64,000 nt of DNA. Source: Dehalococcoides mccartyi 195 (lineage in GTDB: Bacteria > Chloroflexota > Dehalococcoidia > Dehalococcoidales > Dehalococcoidaceae). The DNA lies in contig NC_002936.3 in the NCBI RefSeq assembly GCF_000011905.1, forward strand, positions 868,001 to 932,000. Reading direction: 5' to 3'. Positions 8,927 to 17,355 of this stretch are shown here, in pieces (position 1 is the first letter of the stretch; every line of letters starts with the position of its first letter). Under the pieces are notes generated by a model. The model worked only from the letters and a program-made list of their open reading frames with translations. It had not been told where the DNA came from and searched no databases. A program made the position numbers and the translations under genes.

Positions 8927-9505
8927 ATGTATACAGCTCATGATTATTCAGCCCTATTAGGACTTGAGGGATTCTCCGACACGCTACTCAAAAATCATTT
9001 CACTTTGTATCAGGGTTATGTGAACAACACCAATAAGCTTTCAGACACACTGAAAACTATGCTGGCCGAAGGCAAAACGGCTGCTCCGGAGTACGCTGAA
9101 CTTAAACGCCGCTTCGGATTTGAGTTTGACGGAATGCGCCTGCATGAATACTATTTTTCAAACCTGGGTAAATCCGCCCCCTTATCAAATACAGGCAAAC
9201 TTTACCAGGCTCTCTCAGCAGAGTTTGGCAGTTACCAGCTCTGGGAAACTGACTTTAAAGCCACCGCTTCTATGCGGGGTATAGGCTGGGTAATACTCTA
9301 CAAAGACTCCCAAACCGGGCGGCTGTTTAACCAATGGATAAATGAACACGAAACCGGGCATTTGGCAGGAATAACCCCGATACTGGTGATAGACATATTT
9401 GAACACGCCTTTATGACAGATTACGGACTTAAACGGGCGGATTATATTGCTGCTTTCCTTAAAAATATAAATTGGGACGAAGCTGAAAAACGATTTCAGA
9501 ACTAG
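8927..9505 (+). CDS. sodB: Fe/Mn superoxide dismutase
   Basis: 192 residues, the normal subunit length. The four metal ligands can be placed at H24 (KNHFTLYQGYV), H73 (LHEYYFSN), D156 and H160 (VIDIFEHAF). The tryptophan that usually follows the aspartate region in DVWEHA is phenylalanine here. It converts superoxide to peroxide and oxygen in the cytoplasm. The ribosome site is GCGGAGGGA. Probably co-transcribed with the ferritin-like gene. Fe versus Mn preference cannot be decided from sequence alone. Confidence 0.93.
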   Translation: MYTAHDYSALLGLEGFSDTLLKNHFTLYQGYVNNTNKLSDTLKTMLAEGKTAAPEYAELKRRFGFEFDGMRLHEYYFSNLGKSAPLSNTGKLYQALSAEFGSYQLWETDFKATASMRGIGWVILYKDSQTGRLFNQWINEHETGHLAGITPILVIDIFEHAFMTDYGLKRADYIAAFLKNINWDEAEKRFQN

Positions 9506-9518
9506 ACCAGATAGATAA

Positions 9519-9546
9519 AAAAGGGGGGCAGTTTTTTTACTGCCCC
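9519..9546. terminator. Bidirectional terminator after sod
   Basis: Stem GGGGCAG/CTGCCCC with an A-run on its left (a U-run when read on the minus strand). It closes the stress block and backs up the tRNA terminator from the other side. Confidence 0.7.
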
Positions 9547-9589
9547 ACAATTTAATTTTCATATATATTCAAAATAACTATTTTAACAA

Positions 9590-9623
9590 CAAAAAAGCCC
9601 CTGGCTTTTTACTGCCTGGGGCT
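9590..9623 (-). terminator. Terminator of the tRNA-His/tRNA-Arg unit
   Basis: On the minus strand AGCCCC...GGGGCT with an inner GGC/GCC pair is followed by six U, directly after the tRNA-Arg 3' end. Confidence 0.8.
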
Positions 9624-9641
9624 TATATTCAGCTTCAAATA

Positions 9642-9717
9642 TGGCGCGCCTAGAGGGATTCGAACCCACGACCCTCGGTTCCGAAGACCGATGCTCTATC
9701 CACTGAGCTATAGGCGC
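9642..9717 (-). tRNA. tRNA-Arg (anticodon TCG)
   Basis: Cloverleaf with acceptor GCGCCTA/TAGGCGC, anticodon stem TCGGT/ACCGA and loop CTTCGGA, so anticodon TCG (codons CGA/CGN). 3' CCA is encoded. The T stem has a T-T mismatch at its second pair. Confidence 0.93.
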
Positions 9718-9733
9718 AGGCCGTTTAAAAAAA

Positions 9734-9810
9734 TGGGGTGAGTGATGGGACTTGAACCCACGATCTCCAGGGCCACAACCTGGTGCCTTAACCGCTAGGC
9801 CACACTCACC
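9734..9810 (-). tRNA. tRNA-His (anticodon GTG)
   Basis: Acceptor GTGAGTG/CACTCAC with the extra 5' G (-1) typical of tRNA-His; anticodon loop TTGTGGC gives GTG. CCA is encoded. First of a two-tRNA unit with tRNA-Arg. Confidence 0.95.
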
Positions 9811-9821
9811 AAAACCACAGT

Positions 9822-9851
9822 ATTATAGCCAAAACCCACCTATCATTTCAA
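9822..9851 (-). promoter_or_regulatory. Promoter of the tRNA-His/tRNA-Arg unit
   Basis: Minus strand TTGAAA (9846-9851), an 18-bp spacer and a perfect TATAAT (9822-9827), 12 nt before tRNA-His. Confidence 0.65.
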
Positions 9852-9879
9852 TTTATTTGTGCAAAAGTCTTATGTGGCT

Positions 9880-10182
9880 TTAACGCCGCTCCAGGTAAGC
9901 GATAGTTACACCCGAACCGCCCTCCCCGTATTCACCCAAACGGTAAGACTGAACAAGGGGATGCCCCTTGAGCTCTTCCCAGACCAGCCCACGGATTACG
10001 CCGCCGCTTTTCCCGTGTATAATTTTTATAATCATATGCCCGGCCATAAACGCATCATTCAAATACTGCTTAAATGCCGGCAAAGCTTCATCAACAGTCA
10101 GGTGACGAAGGCTTATTTCATTTGGCACATTGTCAGGGCGGCTTCGCTTCAAATTGTACGGCACAAGATATCTTAACATCAT
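9880..10182 (-). CDS. Stand-alone Smr-domain protein
   Basis: 100 residues. From residue 22 it is an Smr domain: ISLRHLTVDEALPAFKQYLND, the HGKSGG nucleotide-binding/nuclease motif at 56-61, and a terminal EGGSGVTIAYLE. Smr domains are found at the C-terminus of MutS2 and alone, with DNA- or RNA-nicking activity in some members. Usual LDLRG is replaced by ISLRH. The start is uncertain: ATG 10182 or 10179, neither with a clear ribosome site. Confidence 0.75.
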   Translation of the reverse strand: MMLRYLVPYNLKRSRPDNVPNEISLRHLTVDEALPAFKQYLNDAFMAGHMIIKIIHGKSGGVIRGLVWEELKGHPLVQSYRLGEYGEGGSGVTIAYLERR

Positions 10183-10222
10183 AGCCGTATGCGGGCAATA
10201 TCAGGACAACTCCGCTTAACAC

Positions 10223-10250
10223 CTTTGAACCGCCAACTTTACTTTGAACC
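10223..10250. repeat. 9-bp direct repeat upstream of the Smr gene
   Basis: CTTTGAACC occurs at 10223-10231 and 10242-10250, 19 bp apart, in the 136-bp gap between the divergent Smr and hisF genes. It could be a regulator site; otherwise this gap shows no clear promoter. Confidence 0.3.
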
Positions 10251-10318
10251 TCCAAATAGCATACTATTCCCAAGTGCGCCAGTTTACATGCAAATGAATA
10301 AAAACTGATGGTGATAAG

Positions 10319-11101
10319 GTGAACCCTATCAAGATTATCCCCTGTTTAGATGTGAAGAATAACCGGGTAACCAAAGCAATAGAGTTTACCCGAATGGCAG
10401 ATTCCTATGACCAGGCTGAAGCCGCTTTGGCATATTCCGGACAGGGGGCGGACGAACTGGCCTTTTTGGATATGACTGCCATTCTGGAAGGAAGTGCTAT
10501 CCACACGGACTGGGTTAAAAAGATTATAGGGAATACAGATTTGCCGCTGCTTGCGGGCGGCGGTATCAGAGACCTGAGGGATATTAAAAGTTTGCTGTCT
10601 CTTGGTGTAAGCAGAGTTGCCCTAAATAACATTACACCCCAAAATCTGGGTTTTCTGGCGGAAGCGGCAGCCAGATTCGGCAGTGAACGTATAATTACGG
10701 CTATAGATGGGATTAAAAACCCGCCCGAAAGCGGGCTTCACCGTCTGGAGGCTATTATGCCCGATACAGACAATAAACATGGTTTGGAACTGGTGAGCTG
10801 GGTGAAACAGATTGAAAAGCAAGGAACAGGTGCTATTTTGCTTACCAGCCGGGATACTGACGGAACTAAAAGCGGCTATGACCTGGAGATGACCAAAGCA
10901 GTTGCCCAAGCAGTAAGTATACCGGTAATAGCTTCGGGCGGTGCCGGCAGTATGGAGGATATATATGCCGTAATAACCGGGGGCAAAGCCCAGGCGGTGC
11001 TTGCGGCTTCGGTATTTCATTCCGGCATGATAAATATAATGGAACTGAAAAAATATTTATACTCACGGGGTATACCGGTAAATATGCCGCCCCTCAGATA
11101 G
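10319..11101 (+). CDS. hisF: HisF-like imidazole glycerol phosphate synthase cyclase (divergent)
   Basis: 260 residues from a GTG start. The (beta/alpha)8 barrel has the HisF catalytic aspartates in IIPCLDVK and ITAIDG, phosphate-binding GGGIRD and IASGGAGS, and the HisF-specific LLTSRDTDGTKSGYDLE. HisF uses ammonia from HisH to form imidazole glycerol phosphate in histidine synthesis. Compared with Thermotoga HisF from memory, three of four ammonia-gate residues differ (R5 to K, K99 to R, E167 to A). No other his gene is nearby. It could be the only HisF or a repurposed paralogue. Confidence 0.78.
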   Translation: MNPIKIIPCLDVKNNRVTKAIEFTRMADSYDQAEAALAYSGQGADELAFLDMTAILEGSAIHTDWVKKIIGNTDLPLLAGGGIRDLRDIKSLLSLGVSRVALNNITPQNLGFLAEAAARFGSERIITAIDGIKNPPESGLHRLEAIMPDTDNKHGLELVSWVKQIEKQGTGAILLTSRDTDGTKSGYDLEMTKAVAQAVSIPVIASGGAGSMEDIYAVITGGKAQAVLAASVFHSGMINIMELKKYLYSRGIPVNMPPLR

Positions 11102-11151
11102 TTTCCCGTAAAATACGCCTGCCGCTGTCCGGCCGAACAAATATAAAAATC

Positions 11152-11178
11152 TTGCCCTGCATACGGCAAATTATTGCC
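11152..11178. promoter_or_regulatory. Candidate operator: three TTGCC/GGCAA half-sites before nrpR
   Basis: TTGCC (11152-11156), GGCAA (11165-11169) and TTGCC (11174-11178) form overlapping inverted repeats 24-50 bp before the nrpR start. They resemble, but do not match, the archaeal NrpR operator GGAA-N6-TTCC. Autoregulation is a guess. Confidence 0.3.
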
Positions 11179-11201
11179 TTATATGACGGGGCGCTGTTAC
11201 A

Positions 11202-12254
11202 ATGAATAAAAATCTTACACCGAGGATTAACTTGATAAAACAGGACGGACGCGAAGTAGAGCGCGAAAAATTAGCCATTTTGCGTGTTCTGGCCAGCTGC
11301 CAGACACCGCTTGGCAGTAAAATCATTGCCCGCCGCCTGAAGAATGAATACGGCATTGAGCTTTCGGAACGGGCAGTCCGCTATCACCTGATAATGCTGG
11401 ATGACAGAGGAATGACCTGCAAGATAAGCCGGCGTGACGGCCGGAGCATTACCCAGCTTGGTCTTGAGGAACTGGAAAATGCCCTGGTAACTGACAAAGT
11501 CGGCTTTGTTATTGACAAGATTGAGCGTCTGGCCTATCTGACAGATTTCAATCTGGACACCCTTAGCGGAATGGTGCCGGTAAATATATCCTTTTTTGCC
11601 AAAGAGCAGTTCAAACCGGCCCTCAGGGCTATGGCCCAGGCGTATAAAGCCAATTTGTGCGTAAGTGAGCTGGTGTGCATTGCCCATGAAGGAGACAAGA
11701 TTGCGGATATCAGCGTACCCGCCGGGCAGGTTGCTTTTGCCACTGTCTGTTCCATTGTAATAAACGGCACCCTGCTTAAGGCAGGTATTCCCATGGATTC
11801 CCGCTTCGGGGGTACTTTGCAGTTCCACCAGAATAAACCGCGGCGCTTTACGGATATGATTTACTATACAGGCTCTTCGCTTGACCCCTCTGAAATATTT
11901 ATTGCCAGCCGGATGACCAGCGTTTCAGAAGTAGCCCGAAGGGGTGAGGGCAAAGTATTATGTAATTTCCGCGAGATACCTGCCGCCAGTTTGCCGCTGG
12001 CCGAAAAGATAATAGCCAAACTGAGAAACGCCGGCATTAACGGGGTACTGGTTGTAGGTGAAGCCGGTAAATCAGTTTGCGAAATGCCGTCAGGACTGAA
12101 TAAAGTAGGTATGATAATGATGGGCGGGCTTAATCCGGTAGCGGCCGCTGTTGAAAACGATATACCGGCAGCCAGCCAGGCCATGAGCGGTCTGATACCC
12201 TACAGCAGCTTTAAAAATTACTGGGAAGCGGCAGGCCTTAAAAAACCTGCCTGA
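11202..12254 (+). CDS. nrpR: NrpR-type transcriptional repressor (winged helix + DUF128)
   Basis: 350 residues. Residues 20-90 are a winged helix (AILRVLASCQTPLGSKIIAR, ERAVRYHLIMLDDRGM), and about 100-340 form one NrpR/DUF128 domain (GVLVVGEAGKS, NKVGMIMMGGLNPVAAAVE). NrpR represses nitrogen-assimilation genes in methanogens and is released by 2-oxoglutarate. Archaeal proteins often carry two such domains; this has one. No nif, gln or amt gene is in the window, so its targets lie elsewhere. The ribosome site is weak. Confidence 0.85.
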   Translation: MNKNLTPRINLIKQDGREVEREKLAILRVLASCQTPLGSKIIARRLKNEYGIELSERAVRYHLIMLDDRGMTCKISRRDGRSITQLGLEELENALVTDKVGFVIDKIERLAYLTDFNLDTLSGMVPVNISFFAKEQFKPALRAMAQAYKANLCVSELVCIAHEGDKIADISVPAGQVAFATVCSIVINGTLLKAGIPMDSRFGGTLQFHQNKPRRFTDMIYYTGSSLDPSEIFIASRMTSVSEVARRGEGKVLCNFREIPAASLPLAEKIIAKLRNAGINGVLVVGEAGKSVCEMPSGLNKVGMIMMGGLNPVAAAVENDIPAASQAMSGLIPYSSFKNYWEAAGLKKPA

Positions 12255-12316
12255 CAGCTTTTACCTATCTTTATCTGCACATTTGCCTTAAACTGCCGTT
12301 TGGAAATAATATTATG

Positions 12317-13558
12317 TCATACTGTATCAGCGGCTAACATACCGTCAGCATAAATTTTAACCAATTTCACTTGTGAAATAGTATTAGTCGGCTGGCCGGA
12401 AAATCTGCCGTACACCCGTATATAGTCTGAAGTATAGCCAAACCAGAGGCCGTCCCGCATTTTATTCTCCCAGAGTACCTCTTTTCCCAAGCCTTTGCTC
12501 TGCCGGCGGTACTGCATACTGACACTTTTAGCCGCAGCCATCACCAGGGAAAGGCGTTTTTTTATAACGGACGGGTCTATTTTACCCTCCATGCCTGATG
12601 CCAGCGTACCCAGCCGCTCGGAATACGGAAAAGCATGCACCCGGGCAAACCCGGCCTGCTGTATATATTTCAGGCTCAAGGCAAAGTCTTCTTCGGTTTC
12701 TCCCGGAAAACCCACAATCAAGTCTGTAGTCACAGCCGCACCCGGAACCTGACTGCGGATTGCCTCTAATGCCCGGTTATAATCACCCAGACTATAAGGG
12801 CGGCGCATCAAAGCCAGTATGCAGTCACTGCCGCTCTGCAGGGCCATATGAAAATGGCGGCACAAGCGGGGGTTTTCCCAAAGAGCTAACAGCCGAGGGG
12901 TTATTTCACCTGGCTGCAAGGAAGACAAGCGCAAACGGGGTATTTGGGTATTGGCCAGGATAGCCTCAATCAACCCCGCAAGGTCAACCCCGCCTGAAGC
13001 ATACTCGCCGATTTCCGTGCCGGTAAGCACAATCTCCTGATACCCTTCAGCCTGCCGAAGGTTTATTTCGCTGATTATTTCGTCAACCCGGCGGCAGCTT
13101 TTATGCCGCCTGACAAACGGCACTATGCAATATGAACAAAAGTTATCACAGCCGTCCTGTATCTTGATAAAACTGCGTGTCCGGCCGTTTTCATACAGAG
13201 ATGGAGCAAGAGCTTCCGGCGGAAAAAGGCGGCTTATTTCAGCCGCTATACCGCTTTTACGGCAATTATCCAGTATCAAATCAGCATCCGGGCAGCTTAG
13301 CTTATCCCCGCCGTTTTGGGCATAACACCCCATGAGGCAGATAAACCCAGCCGGATTATGCCGGCGGGCAATACGTATCTGATAACGGGCTTTGCGGTCT
13401 GCCACGTGAGTAACCGTACAGCTGTTTAAAATATAAATATCCCAGTTATCCTGAGGGCTTACCAGACGGTAACCTGCCCGGGCAAATTCACGCCCGAAGG
13501 CCTCGGTCTCAGCCTGATTCAGCTTGCAGCCCAGTGTATCTAAAGCTATATTAAACAT
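12317..13558 (-). CDS. mtaB: tRNA t6A37 methylthiotransferase MtaB
   Basis: About 413 residues. N-terminal UPF0004 domain with TLGCKLNQAETEA and NSCTVT, plus CLMGCYAQ; radical-SAM motif CDNFCSYC near residue 140; C-terminal TRAM-like part. The TLGCKxNQ start and spacing fit MtaB rather than MiaB or RimO. It adds a methylthio group to t6A37 of tRNAs that read ANN codons. ATG 13558 is preferred over the adjacent TTG 13561. A TATAAT lies only 8 nt upstream of the ATG, so the leader must be very short. Confidence 0.9.
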   Translation of the reverse strand: MFNIALDTLGCKLNQAETEAFGREFARAGYRLVSPQDNWDIYILNSCTVTHVADRKARYQIRIARRHNPAGFICLMGCYAQNGGDKLSCPDADLILDNCRKSGIAAEISRLFPPEALAPSLYENGRTRSFIKIQDGCDNFCSYCIVPFVRRHKSCRRVDEIISEINLRQAEGYQEIVLTGTEIGEYASGGVDLAGLIEAILANTQIPRLRLSSLQPGEITPRLLALWENPRLCRHFHMALQSGSDCILALMRRPYSLGDYNRALEAIRSQVPGAAVTTDLIVGFPGETEEDFALSLKYIQQAGFARVHAFPYSERLGTLASGMEGKIDPSVIKKRLSLVMAAAKSVSMQYRRQSKGLGKEVLWENKMRDGLWFGYTSDYIRVYGRFSGQPTNTISQVKLVKIYADGMLAADTV

Positions 13559-13566
13559 CAAACCTG

Positions 13567-13618
13567 ATTATACCAAAGCCTCCCCAAACTTGCAGTTATA
13601 ATATGCCTGTGTTATAAA
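13567..13618. promoter_or_regulatory. Face-to-face mtaB and fabF promoters sharing a -35 hexamer
   Basis: Plus strand: TTGCAG (13590-13595), 17 bp, TATAAA (13613-13618) for fabF. Minus strand: the same hexamer read as CTGCAA, 17 bp, TATAAT (13567-13572) for mtaB. The two promoters cannot easily be occupied together. Confidence 0.5.
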
Positions 13619-13646
13619 TAGCCAATTTAACAACTGAGGTGAACAG

Positions 13647-14915
13647 ATGACTGATAACCAGCCCCAAAACAGGGTTGTCATAACCGGCATCGGCATTGTC
13701 AGCCCTCTTGGACTTGATACTCAAACCACCTGGGAAGGCCTGATAAACGGCCGTTCAGGTATAGACCATATCAGCCTCTTTGACGCATCAAATCTGGCTG
13801 TCCGCTTTGGCGGAGAGGTCAAAGATTTTGACCCGGCGAACTATATATCCCGCAAGGATATCCGCCGCATGGACCGTTTTGCCCAGCTGGCGGTAGCCGC
13901 CGGCAAACAGGCACTGGAAAATTCGGGACTGGGGGCAGATGAAAGCGTCCGGCAGGATATCGGGGTAATTGTAGGCAGCGGCATAGGCGGGCTTTCGGTT
14001 CTCTTTGAACAAATCAAAGTTTTCCTGGAACAAGGGCCGGACAGAGTCAGCCCTTTTTTAGTACCCATGATGATTGCAGACATGGCCGGAGCCCAGGTTT
14101 CTATCCAGCTGGGTCTTAAAGGGCCTAATTTCTGTACTACTTCGGCCTGTTCTTCTGGTTCAGACGCCATAGGCACAGCATTTGAAAAAATACGTTTTGG
14201 TTCGGCCAAGATTATCCTGGCGGGCGGTGCCGAATCTATTATGAACCCGGTTGGTTTTGCCGGTTTTTCAGCCTTAAAAGCCCTATCCACCCGCAATGAA
14301 GACCCCCAGACGGCTTCGCGCCCGTTTGATGCCAACCGGGACGGCTTTGTTATTGCGGAGGGTGCGGCGATTTTGGTTTTGGAAGAAATGGAGTCTGCCA
14401 AAGCCAGGGGAGCAAATATCATTGCCGAGATAATCGGTTACGGCGGCTCTTCAGACGCTTTTCACATAACCCAGCCGGTGGAATCCGGTGTAGAAGCCGC
14501 CCGGGCTATAAATATTGCCCTGAATACCGCCGGCATCAAACCGGAAGCGGTAGACTATATAAATGCCCACGGCACATCTACCCCCCTGAATGACAAGATG
14601 GAAACCAATGCTATTAAAGTGGCCTTCGGGGAACACGCCCGGAAACTGGCCATCAGCTCCACCAAATCCATGCTGGGGCATCTGATAGGCGGGGCCGGGG
14701 CTATTGAAGCCTCTATCTGCGCCCTGACTATTAAAAACGGCATTATACCGCCTACCATAAACTACACCACTCCTGACCCTGACTGTGATTTAGATTACAC
14801 CCCCAACACCGCCCGCAGAGCCAAGGTAAGGGTGGCGCTTAATAATTCATTCGGTTTCGGCGGGCATAATTCGGTGCTTATCCTCAGGGAAATGGGTGAT
14901 GAAAATATTGGCTAA
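13647..14915 (+). CDS. fabF: 3-oxoacyl-ACP synthase II
   Basis: 422 residues. The Cys-His-His triad is visible: TSACSSGSDA, NAHGTSTPLND and KSMLGHLIGGAGA, with the C-terminal NSFGFGGHNSVL. It extends acyl-ACP by two carbons with malonyl-ACP in fatty-acid synthesis. GAGGTGAACAG precedes the ATG. recJ starts inside its last codons and plsY follows, so lipid genes flank a repair gene in one operon. Confidence 0.95.
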   Translation: MTDNQPQNRVVITGIGIVSPLGLDTQTTWEGLINGRSGIDHISLFDASNLAVRFGGEVKDFDPANYISRKDIRRMDRFAQLAVAAGKQALENSGLGADESVRQDIGVIVGSGIGGLSVLFEQIKVFLEQGPDRVSPFLVPMMIADMAGAQVSIQLGLKGPNFCTTSACSSGSDAIGTAFEKIRFGSAKIILAGGAESIMNPVGFAGFSALKALSTRNEDPQTASRPFDANRDGFVIAEGAAILVLEEMESAKARGANIIAEIIGYGGSSDAFHITQPVESGVEAARAINIALNTAGIKPEAVDYINAHGTSTPLNDKMETNAIKVAFGEHARKLAISSTKSMLGHLIGGAGAIEASICALTIKNGIIPPTINYTTPDPDCDLDYTPNTARRAKVRVALNNSFGFGGHNSVLILREMGDENIG

Positions 14916-16599
14916 CTGCCTCTGGAAGCTAAAACCGGCGCCTCCGGAAGAGACCAGCCAGAATTTCCCTTATCCGCCCCTGATTACCAGTCTGCTTTAC
15001 AACCGGGGTATCAAAACCCCTGAAGAAGCTGATATGTTTCTGTCACCCGACAGACGTTTAGACCATGACCCGTTTTTATTTCCTGATATGGAAAAGGCGG
15101 TCAGCCGTATTTACAAAGCCCTGCTGACAGGTGAAAAAATGGTGGTATACGGTGATTTTGACGCTGACGGGCTGACGGCAACAGCCGTCCTGACTACGGG
15201 TATTGCCCGTCTAGGCGGAAATGTAGCCCCCTATATACCCCACCGCATCACCGAAGGTTACGGGCTGAAGATATCCGCCCTTGAAAAACACAAAGCCGAG
15301 GGTGCTTCACTTATCATCAGCACAGACTGCGGCATTACCGCCATACCCGAAATCAAACGGGCAAATAAAATAGGGCTGGACGTGATAGTTACCGACCATC
15401 ACACTCCGCTTGATGAACTGCCGCCTGCACATGCCATTATAAACCCCAAAGTACCCGGCTCAGCCTACCCGTTTAAAGAACTGGCCGGGGTGGGCGTGGC
15501 TTATAAAGTTATACAGGCTTTGTACCGCAATCTGGGGCGGGAAAGTGAAGCCAGAGACCTGCTGGACCTGGTAGCCATCGGCACGGTTGCGGATATTGTA
15601 CCCATTCTGGACGAAAACCGTTATCTGGTAAAGGAAGGCGTAAAACGCCTGAATGCAGAGCCGCGTCCCGGTATAGTAGAAATGGCCCAGCTGAGCCGCC
15701 TGCGTCTGGGGGAAATAGAGCCGGAAAGCATTTCCTGGATAATGGCGCCCCGCCTCAATGCCGCCGGGCGTCTGGAGCACGCTATGGCCGGGTACAAACT
15801 CTTAACCTCCACGGCTATAAGTGATTCCCAGGAACTGGCTCTCTGGCTGGAAAACAAGAACACCGAACGCCAGCAATTAACTGTCCGTTTTGTGGAAAAA
15901 GCCAGAGCCAGGCTGGACAGCCAATCACCTCCCTCCCTGCTGGTATACAGTGATGCCGAATGCCCCCAGGGTATCAGCGGGCTGGTGGCCGGCAGACTCT
16001 CAGACGAATACTACCGCCCGTCTATTGTCATCAAGACCAATGCGGACTTTGCCACCGGCAGCTGCCGGAGTATACCGGATTTCAATATTATTCAGGCACT
16101 CAGCCGCTTTGCCCCTTTGTTCAGCCATTTCGGCGGGCATGCCCAGGCAGCCGGCTTCACCTTGCCCACAGAACATCTGGATACGTTTATAAAGGGTATA
16201 TCCGCCTATGCCGAAGAAAGCCTAAGCGGGGTAGAGCTGAAACCCTTTATAGATATTGATATAGATACAGACCTAAGCCAGCTCTGTCCGGCTACCCTGC
16301 GCGAACTTGAACGGCTGGCCCCCTTCGGGGAAGCAAACCCCAAACCCGTATTCCTCAGCCGGGGGCTGAATATTACAGATTACCGCTCCATGGGCAGCAA
16401 CAACGAGCACCTGAAACTGCGGATAAAACATAAAGGTCGCTTCTGGGACGGAATAGCCTTCCGCCAGTTTAAGGAACTGAACGGTTTTCTCCAATCTCCG
16501 GTGGATATAGTGTATAATCTGGAACTGGATAAATGGTGCGGGACAGACACGCTCCGCTTAAAGATAATTGACATGGCCCCCGCAGGCACCAAGATTTAG
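14899..16599 (+). CDS. recJ: Single-strand-specific 5'-3' exonuclease RecJ
   Basis: About 566 residues. DHH phosphoesterase motifs: YGDFDADGLTAT, ISTDCGIT and VTDHHTPLDELP, then the DHHA1 motif FGGHAQAAGF and a C-terminal OB-like domain. RecJ degrades 5'-ended single strands in recombination, mismatch and base-excision repair, using Mn/Mg. The gene overlaps fabF by 17 bp; AGGGA at 14886 suits ATG 14899, with GTG 14896 as alternative. Confidence 0.93.
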   Translation: MKILANCLWKLKPAPPEETSQNFPYPPLITSLLYNRGIKTPEEADMFLSPDRRLDHDPFLFPDMEKAVSRIYKALLTGEKMVVYGDFDADGLTATAVLTTGIARLGGNVAPYIPHRITEGYGLKISALEKHKAEGASLIISTDCGITAIPEIKRANKIGLDVIVTDHHTPLDELPPAHAIINPKVPGSAYPFKELAGVGVAYKVIQALYRNLGRESEARDLLDLVAIGTVADIVPILDENRYLVKEGVKRLNAEPRPGIVEMAQLSRLRLGEIEPESISWIMAPRLNAAGRLEHAMAGYKLLTSTAISDSQELALWLENKNTERQQLTVRFVEKARARLDSQSPPSLLVYSDAECPQGISGLVAGRLSDEYYRPSIVIKTNADFATGSCRSIPDFNIIQALSRFAPLFSHFGGHAQAAGFTLPTEHLDTFIKGISAYAEESLSGVELKPFIDIDIDTDLSQLCPATLRELERLAPFGEANPKPVFLSRGLNITDYRSMGSNNEHLKLRIKHKGRFWDGIAFRQFKELNGFLQSPVDIVYNLELDKWCGTDTLRLKIIDMAPAGTKI

Positions 16600-16614
16600 T
16601 AAAAAGGTGAGCAA

Positions 16615-17247
16615 ATGAACAGCTTGATAATGGTTATAATCGCCCTCATTGCCGCATATTTTATCGGCTCTACTCCTGCCCCTTATCTGGCAGGGCGGAT
16701 TTTTAAAGGTATAGATATTCGCACCGTAGGCTCAAAAAACATGGGATCTATGAATGTTTTTTACAACGTGGGTTTCTGGCCGGGCATTCTGGTGCTGGCG
16801 GTAGATATAGGCAAAGGTGCTCTGGCTATGGCGGTTGCCAACTGGCTGGGTGAGGGGCTGGGTATCCAGATGCTGTGCGCCCTGATGGCTATAGCCGGTC
16901 ATAATTACCCGGTCTGGCTGAAATTCAAGGGCGGCAAGGGCGGCGCCACCGCCATTGGCATTCTGGCCTACCTTATGCCGGAGGGCATACCCATATATAT
17001 AGCCTGTTTTCTGGTGCTGATGGCTATTACCCGTTTCCCCACCCTTAGCTACGGCATATCTTTTTTAAGCTTCATACTGGTGGCCTGGCTGGGGCAGCAT
17101 GATTTGGGTAAAGTGCTTTTTTCCCTGCTGGTAGTTATGATACCCATAATTATGTACATACCCCGAATGAAAGAGATAAAAAACAAGGCCGGCTCCGGCA
17201 ATGCCAAGAGGGCTATTTTCCGTAAAAACCTTAAAGAACGGCTTTAG
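16615..17247 (+). CDS. plsY: Acyl-phosphate:glycerol-3-phosphate acyltransferase
   Basis: 210 residues with about five hydrophobic segments. PlsY signatures: GSKNMGSMNVFYNVG, then AGHNYPVWLKFKGGKGGAT. It makes lysophosphatidic acid from acyl-phosphate and glycerol-3-phosphate in the membrane, the first step of phospholipid synthesis. AAAAGGTGAG precedes ATG 16615. Last gene of the fabF operon; a terminator follows. Confidence 0.93.
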   Translation: MNSLIMVIIALIAAYFIGSTPAPYLAGRIFKGIDIRTVGSKNMGSMNVFYNVGFWPGILVLAVDIGKGALAMAVANWLGEGLGIQMLCALMAIAGHNYPVWLKFKGGKGGATAIGILAYLMPEGIPIYIACFLVLMAITRFPTLSYGISFLSFILVAWLGQHDLGKVLFSLLVVMIPIIMYIPRMKEIKNKAGSGNAKRAIFRKNLKERL

Positions 17248-17278
17248 TCAAACGTCATATCCGCAGTAAAAAGCAGAG

Positions 17279-17318
17279 GCGCTGCAAACTGGAATATACT
17301 TGCAGCGCCGTTTCTATT
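17279..17318 (+). terminator. Terminator after plsY
   Basis: A perfect 10-bp stem GGCGCTGCAA/TTGCAGCGCC (17279-17288, 17300-17309) followed by GTTTCTATTT. Confidence 0.75.
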
Positions 17319-17355
17319 TCAAACATAACCCATTTGGGGCATAAAAGTATCCTGA

